From: Castor canadensis
Taxonomy: Eukaryota > Chordata > Mammalia > Rodentia > Castoridae
DNA length: 64,000 nt
Assembly (NCBI RefSeq): GCF_047511655.1
Contig: NC_133400.1
Location: forward strand, 2,579,001 to 2,643,000
Reading direction: 5' to 3'
In this document: piece after piece, positions 58,471 through 64,000 of the stretch
Layout of the letters: each line of letters begins with the position of its first letter
Position numbering within the stretch: position 1 is the first letter of the stretch
The notes under the pieces: generated by a model
The model's input: only the letters and a program-made list of their open reading frames with translations
Databases searched by the model: none
What the model was told of the DNA's origin: nothing
Position numbers and translations under genes: made by a program

Positions 58471-59227
58471 AGAAAAGAACTCTAGGGAAGCTCGCTGAGA
58501 TTTTAAGCAAAGAGAATCTGCACTTCTCAGATGGCCAAGAGGCTGGATTTCCCCCAGGGATGTTGGACAACTTGTCTCCTCCACCTAAAAGGAGACCTGC
58601 AGATGGTCTGGAGTCTGCCACTGGGGGAACAGAGAACCCCAGAAGTGGACAGGTGTGCTTGTCTTCTCCCACAGCTCTCAGTTCCCGCACCCTAGCATCC
58701 TTCTAGCATTGCTCAGGAGATGCCTGGGGGTCTGAGGAAAGGCGCCAGAGAGCAACGCAGTCTCAGTTTTCCTAAAGCTACGTTGGAGCCGAACGTTGGG
58801 TTGAACAAAGCCAACACTGCTTCTTAAACATCATTGTAATTCAGCTTCTAGAAGTTACCTTTTGGGGGACAAAAAGTGTCTCCCTTGATGAAAGAAGTCC
58901 AGCTTTTCCAGGAGTTGAAGTGACCTGTGCCAGTGGAGTGTGGTGGGGTGGAGGTGGGGGCTGGTTTGTCCACTGAAGGACAGTAGAGAAACCTAATGGC
59001 TGAGTCTAGTCCTGGACGGAGGAAACTGTTAAAACTGACAAAGGACAGGTTTGAGGCTATTTCAGGAAATGGAGTCCAGTGTGTGTGCATGAGGTATGGT
59101 TTGTATCAAAGTTAAGATCTTGTGCACCATAGTTACATGTGATCAGGTAAGAACACGTCCAAGTCTTCAGAAGCACATGTCAAAATATTTAGGGCGGATC
59201 GCCATCATCCCTGCAGCTTTAAAAACA
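58471..59227. other. unique sequence, no gene seen
   Basis: Last stretch of the SINE-free island. Confidence 0.4.
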
Positions 59228-59295
59228 TTCAGCAGAAGGTGTGGCTCAGTGGTAGAGCAATTGCCTAGCATTCCATCCCCAGCACCATGGAAAAG
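59228..59295 (+). mobile_element. ID-like SINE
   Basis: It contains 'agcagaaggtgtggctcagt', 'ggtagagcaattgcctagca' and 'ttccatccccagcaccatgg'. This is the first lineage SINE to the right of the FOX genes. Confidence 0.85.
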
Positions 59296-59432
59296 AAGGA
59301 AAGAAGGAGAGGAGGAAGGGAAGGAGGAAGAGAGGGGAAAAGGAAGGAGAGAGAAAAGAAGGCAAGAAGGAAGGGAGGGCGGGAGAGACAGAGGAATGAT
59401 GGCAGGGGTAGAGGGAGGGAGAGAGGTAGCAC
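59296..59432 (+). repeat. purine-rich (GGAA)n tract in SINE tail
   Basis: GAAGGA and GGGAGA units extend from the ID tail, the same arrangement as at 35.2 kb but shorter. Confidence 0.9.
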
Positions 59433-59454
59433 AAGTGTAGCTAAATGGATGGCC

Positions 59455-59537
59455 ACTGAACCTGTGATATGAGGGTGTTCCTTGTACCGTGCTTGCAACT
59501 TTTCTGTAAGTTAGAAATTCTTCAAAGTAAAAAAATG
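59455..59537 (+). repeat. old L1 3'-end fragment
   Basis: The phrase 'gcaacttttctgtaagttag' and 'aaattcttcaaagtaaaaa' matches the old L1 terminus seen also at 10.8 kb. Confidence 0.6.
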
Positions 59538-59847
59538 GGAGAAAAACACCTTTGTTGCTCTGAAAATCAAAAAGATGTGACCCAAAGCAGAGGCTTTCTG
59601 TGGAAGGCACAGCACTACATTGAGTGAGGATCTAACGTGCACAGTGCCCGCTTCTCCTTATCATCTGGAAGTTTCTAAAAATATAACCATAAATAGCTAT
59701 GGCATTTATCACAACAACTTGCAGTTATTTTTTAAATCTGATTCTTTAAGGAGCTTATCTGTCTTATAACTCAAGCATTGCCACAATTAACATAAAGATA
59801 CAAGACAGCAATGTAGATGTTTTCAAAACACAATACTAAAGATGTGC

Positions 59848-59849
<2 letters not shown>
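59538..59849. other. unique sequence, AT-rich
   Basis: No gene or repeat recognised. Confidence 0.4.

Positions 59850-59920
<71 letters not shown>
59850..59920 (+). repeat. compound (TC)n(TG)n microsatellite
   Basis: About 20 TC units switch directly to about 16 TG units. Confidence 0.95.
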
Positions 59921-59921
<1 letters not shown>

Positions 59922-60122
59922 CTGAGAATTGAACTCAGGGACTTGAACTTGCTAGGCAAGCTCTCTATCACTTGAAACACACCCCCAGTCCTTTTGGTTT
60001 TTTTAGTTTCTTTTTCAGATAGGGTCTTGAGCTTTTGCCCAGGCTGGCCTCCAACCTCTGTCCTCCTCTCTCCACTTCCCAAGTAGCAGGATTGCAGGCA
60101 TGCACTACCTTGCCAGGCCACA
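59921..60122 (-). mobile_element. composite rodent SINE, reverse
   Basis: It contains 'gagaattgaactcagggact', 'ctctctatcacttgaaacac', 'gtttctttttcagatagggt' and 'agtagcaggattgcaggcat'. The microsatellite occupies its T-rich tail side. Confidence 0.85.
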
Positions 60123-60629
60123 TGTTTCTTCTTAAAGAGAATCAATTACATACTTCTTTGTACTGCCCACTTGACACATGTCCTACATAGTTTCAAACAT
60201 CCATGTTATTTATCCAAGTCATCATTTAGCTCTGTGTGGCTTCCATGATGTGCCAATTAGTTGTCTAGGCTGGTTTAGGCTGCAGTAACAAACAACCCCA
60301 TCTCAGCAACTAATTCCAGAGGCAACCCAGCTTGATAGGAGCTCTGCTCACACAAGTCACACAGGAGCATGGGTTTTCAAAGATGGCCTGTTATCCCATG
60401 TTTCCCCATCATCTGGGCAGGGGACAAAGGTAGCCCACCCTCTTTGACCCTGGAAGACCCCGAGAAGTCTTCCACCCCAGAGATGACACATGTGACTTCT
60501 GTTCATAACTCATATGCCATGGTCATATGTCCCCAACACATCCAGGAAGCAGTAAGTTCAGTCTTCCCTGTGGGCAGGGAGATGGACAAGCTGACATCTG
60601 CTTGGCAGTCTGCCACACTCATCCTGACT
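60123..60629. other. intergenic, no gene seen
   Basis: Unrecognised sequence. Confidence 0.4.
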
Positions 60630-60722
60630 TTATAGGCAGGTAGTGACTGTACTCCGTCCCTACACAATACTTCAGCACATAGTAGGTGCACAAAGAAATG
60701 CTCACTGAATGAATGCATGGCT
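60630..60722 (+). repeat. L2 LINE 3' end
   Basis: It contains 'cagcacatagtaggtgcaca' and 'aagaaatgctcactgaatga', the diagnostic L2 3' terminus. Confidence 0.8.
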
Positions 60723-61439
60723 GTTTTCTCCCGGACATATGGAGGGGAGTAACTAAATGGTTTGCCTGGGATGTCCCACTCGGTCCTCCTCAGGGCAGCA
60801 CTGCTCAGGCTATCGTCTTGCAGGCTCAGAGATCTTAAACAGCAACCAAGAGATGGACTTGGGCCTCTTAACCCTGACCTTGCTGCCTCTTTGAGATTAT
60901 GGCTTATGGAAAGCAGATTTAAAAAGCCAAAACGGAGGCTTGTGTGTAAATAACAGTCATCTGTGAGGAGACTTCAGACCAGTCAACAGCCTCTGTGTGA
61001 AGTCGCGGCTTCTGACCACATGCTGCAATGTGCACGAATTTTAGCTTTTTGCATCACTAACTTGAAACCCTGTGATTAACCCTAGATAGGAAAGGGCTCA
61101 CTGTCAGAGTCAGCCAGGAAGCACACCACTCCCCAGAGGCCAGACAGGGGCAGGGTGAGGGAAAGGCCAGGAGGGGGATACTTGGTTTTCATGGAATTTG
61201 CCACCTGTGTGGTGGGTGTTCCAAACCCCAGAGAATAAGTCAGACTCAGAATTGACTATCTAGGGGTGGCTGCAGCCAGTGACTCAGAGTGTCCAGTGGT
61301 TTCATGCCAGGCTCTCTCAGTAGCACTGAGTGGAGTCATTAAGGATTGAATGAAGCAGGAGCACAGAGGGGTCCCCTGGGGGAATCAGGCTGCCGTGGGC
61401 ACCCCTGGAGTCTCTTCATTACCAGGCATTGAGAAAGTC
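60723..61439. other. intergenic, no gene seen
   Basis: Unique sequence. Confidence 0.45.
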
Positions 61440-61830
61440 AAGGGTGTGCCTGGCTCAGCCTCAGCCCTGCACATGGGCACACAGGGCTCCAAGTGCTGCC
61501 CATCCTGGACCCTTCACAGAGCCTTTGCACGTGCTGTCTCCTTTGCCTCACCCCCACTCTCCATTCTTTGCATCTTGGCCACCTCCTCGGAGGTCTGTTC
61601 CAACCACCCCTACTTACTTCCTTCCCCTCCCTCATCTTGCTTCATTTCTCAATAGTGCTGATAGAACCTTACCTGTTCCTCTGTCTGGAGTCTGTCCTGC
61701 CCCTCCCCATGACAGAAAGGAATCACCAGGAGGGCAGGCAGGACCCATGTACTGGCTGGATCTGTGCCCACTTCGCTGCCTGGCAGACCCAGTGTTCTGT
61801 GATTAAAAATTGAGTGAGTGGAAATCACGT
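61440..61830 (+). repeat. L2 LINE fragment
   Basis: The phrase 'agcctttgcacgtgctgtct' with 'cctttgcctcacccccactc', then 'aggtctgttccaaccacccc', is the L2 3' region. The frames over it are not functional. Confidence 0.75.
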
Positions 61831-62039
61831 GGGGGCTTCGGAGACCCCACCACCACCACCATCCCTGTCTTGTCTGCATGAAGTGCTTCAAGCCCAGAAT
61901 CCAACTTAAACACTTACGGGCTTATTTCAAGCAGATGCTCACAGGGACGGACAGCTCACCAGAGCCACCCCTAGGGCAGGTGCACAGGTGATGGTGGGCT
62001 GAAACCTTCCTTTTAGACAAAGGCGTTTAGAGCCCTTAG
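61831..62039. other. unique sequence
   Basis: A short CCA run at 61849-61862; otherwise nothing recognised. Confidence 0.35.
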
Positions 62040-62230
62040 CACATTCCAGAACCAGTTCCAAGTGTGGCACTCCACTTTGAAGTTTAATCCTCACCAACTG
62101 AGAGGCACATGCCAGAGGCTCATTTGCCATCTCCATTCTACAAATGGAGAATGCAGCACAGAGATGTTCAGTCACTCACCTGGGCTCACACAGTGGGTCA
62201 GCTGCAGACCTGGGAGTCCATCCTGCACGG
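62040..62230 (-). repeat. MIR-like fragment, reverse
   Basis: It contains 'gtttaatcctcaccaactga', 'ctccattctacaaatggaga' and 'tgggctcacacagtgggtca', complement MIR core order. Confidence 0.7.
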
Positions 62231-62934
62231 CAGTGAGGCACTGCCCCAGTCTGCCACTCAGAGGGAGCGAGCTAAGAAGGCTAGAAGGCAAGGAAGAGGA
62301 GCAATGCAAGTTTCTTGGAGGAGCTGGCAATTAAACTGGGTCCTGACACTGGAGAAAGAAAACCTGACACCCAAATGTTCTTTTTCCTTGGCAGTATGGG
62401 TGATCAGATTAGCAAATAAAAAACAGATTCTTAACAGGCAGCATGGACATGTGTGTGTGTATGCACTGTGGGATGTTACCTGTAGTGTGTGTGTATATAC
62501 AAATATTATATATATTCACTGTTCCCTTTAAGTTTAAATGTACTAGACAAGCCTGTGTTTACCTGGCAACCTTGACCTTGGGGAAGAAGTTTCTTTAAAC
62601 ATGGTTTACTAGCTTCCTCAATAATGTTACTTTTATTGAGCTGTTGATGCAGCTCCAAATCACTGCAGTGTCCAAGTTCACCATGAGAGGAGCGTGGAAG
62701 GGGAAGGAGAAGGCAAGGTCTGCTGTACCGGGCAGGGTCAGGTAGGGTCAGGAGAGATCAGCGCAGGCTCCTGCCAGAATGTGGAAGAGACACTGATGGA
62801 TAAAGTCGGCATCAGTGCCCAAACCCCAAAAGCATCTTAAAATGGAACGGTCTCTGCCTTGCTACATCTTCCCTCCTGGCAGAGCTGGTAACTTGACTGC
62901 AGTGGTTCCTTCTGGCAGCTACAAGACTGTGTTT
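62231..62934. other. intergenic with a short TG/TA-rich stretch near 62450-62515
   Basis: No gene seen. A 140-codon frame at 62109-62531 crosses the MIR and the TG stretch and is a chance frame. Confidence 0.45.
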
Positions 62935-63557
62935 TACATATAGTGTATCTGCCCCAAAACTCGGGTGCTGAAGGCTTGGTCCCCAGCTCGAGGCGCTATT
63001 GAGATGTCCACATCACGAGGTGCTTGCTTCATCAGTGGATCAATCCGCCCATGAGCGCAGATCCAAGTGAGCTCTGGAGGTGGGCGCAGATGGAGGAAGT
63101 AGGTCACTAGGAATGCATCTTTGAAAGGAGTGTCCTATCCCTGACGACTATTTCTGCTGCTGCCCACTCCTCCTCGTCGTCCTCCTCCCCCTCCTCATCC
63201 TCCTCATGCTCTTCCCCCTCCTCTTCCCCTCCTGTCCTCCTCCTCTTCCCTCCTCCTCCTCCTCCTCCCTCATCCTCCTCCTCCCTCCCCCTCCTCCTCC
63301 TCCTTCTTCCTTCTTCTTCCTTTTTTCTCTCTCTTTCTCTCCCTCTCCTCTCATTCCTGGCTGCCCTGAGGTGAGCCACTGTGCTCAATGATGTGCTCCC
63401 CTCCCCTCTGGAATATTCCATCTCACCTCAGGCCCAGAAACAACAGAGTCAAGAAACCACAGGCTGAAATCGTGAGCCGAGATCTACCTTTCCTCCTCTA
63501 AGTTGGTTTTCTCAGGTATGTCATCACAGAGAGGAAAACTGATGAACGCCTAACAAC
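62935..63557. repeat. dispersed rodent repeat, near full length, with internal CCT expansion
   Basis: It starts 'tatctgccccaaaactcggg' and 'tgctgaaggcttggtcccca', includes 'gaggaagtaggtcactagga', and ends 'cctctaagttggttttctca' and 'gtatgtcatcacagagagg'. The inverse copy is at 18258-18535. The stretch 63160-63345 is a (CCT)n-type expansion within it. Confidence 0.6.
63160..63345 (+). repeat. (CCT)n pyrimidine-rich tract
   Basis: Nearly pure C and T, mostly CCT triplets. It yields an artefactual Glu/Arg/Gly-rich frame on minus. Confidence 0.9.
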
Positions 63558-64000
63558 ACATCTCAAAAATAGGCCTTGTTGCGCTTTCTTTTCTTGGTGC
63601 CTAGGGCTGTGTTCTGTTTCCTGCTGTGTATTTGGAGATGGTAATGAGTTTACTTTGAAGAACTGGACTGGCTCCCACGTGGATGGAGCCTTACTGTGCA
63701 GCCATCCATCACACACTGTGTACTTTAAACAAGGGTTGGGGCCCACCTAAGTATGTCAGAGCAGTATGCCAGGGGTACCCTTCCCCTCTCCAGCTTCCAT
63801 AGAGGATTTTGATTTGTTTTTGTTGGTTTTTCTGTGGCTTCCTCTCTTTGGGTCTTGAAGGAATACATCTTCCCTTTTACTGTTTCTTCATAGCAGGTGA
63901 CCTCGTAGTCACCATATTTCTAAATTCTCCATCCGGTTAGAAGAGTTCATTGATGCCCAGCCCTTCCCTTCTGTTAGCCACCGGGCCAATTTGGGGTAGG
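63558..64000. other. intergenic, no gene seen
   Basis: Unique sequence to the window edge; no MTHFSD exon recognised. Confidence 0.45.

Noticed and set aside
58120-58690. Possible first exon of MTHFSD near the YY1 motif
   Set aside because: I could not find the MTHFSD N-terminal sequence in any frame, and the expected distance from FOXC2 is larger; kept only as an orphan CpG patch.
63107-63421. Glu/Gly/Arg-rich 104-codon minus frame
   Set aside because: Translation of the CCT expansion inside a dispersed repeat.

Overview
This is a vertebrate, clearly mammalian, nuclear genomic window with no bacterial features. Two intact single-exon forkhead genes are the only protein-coding genes I can support, both on the minus strand: FOXC2 (55002-53497, 501 aa) and FOXL1 (44295-43261, 344 aa). 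Their order and shared direction match the conserved FOXF1-FOXC2-FOXL1 cluster (human 16q24.1). FOXF1 and MTHFSD would be expected beyond the right edge; I found no exon of either here. The interspersed repeats point to a rodent. They are ID-like tRNA-derived SINEs and composite SINEs with a B1-like left part and an ID-like right part ending in a 'ggctcaagtggtagagcacctgcc' type box. From memory this composite resembles Castorimorpha (beaver and relatives), but that placement is an inference. Layout: 1-36.7 kb is gene-free sequence downstream of FOXL1. It is dense in lineage SINEs, MIR and L2 fossils, old L1 ends, simple repeats and a few unique AT- or CpG-bearing blocks that look like conserved regulatory DNA. 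From about 36.7 to 59.2 kb I see no lineage SINE at all. This quiet island holds both forkhead genes, their promoters and 3'UTRs, several CpG-rich patches and homeodomain/forkhead motif clusters. From 59.2 kb to the end SINEs, L2, MIR and simple repeats return. Both genes encode DNA-binding transcription factors. In the known families FOXC2 acts in lymphatic, vascular, paraxial-mesoderm and kidney development, and FOXL1 acts in gut mesenchyme downstream of Hedgehog signalling. The surrounding non-coding sequence is most simply read as their regulatory landscape. I found no evidence for a new gene system; the interesting items are candidate enhancers, orphan CpG patches, one nested transposon insertion with a clear target-site duplication, and a long purine tract.
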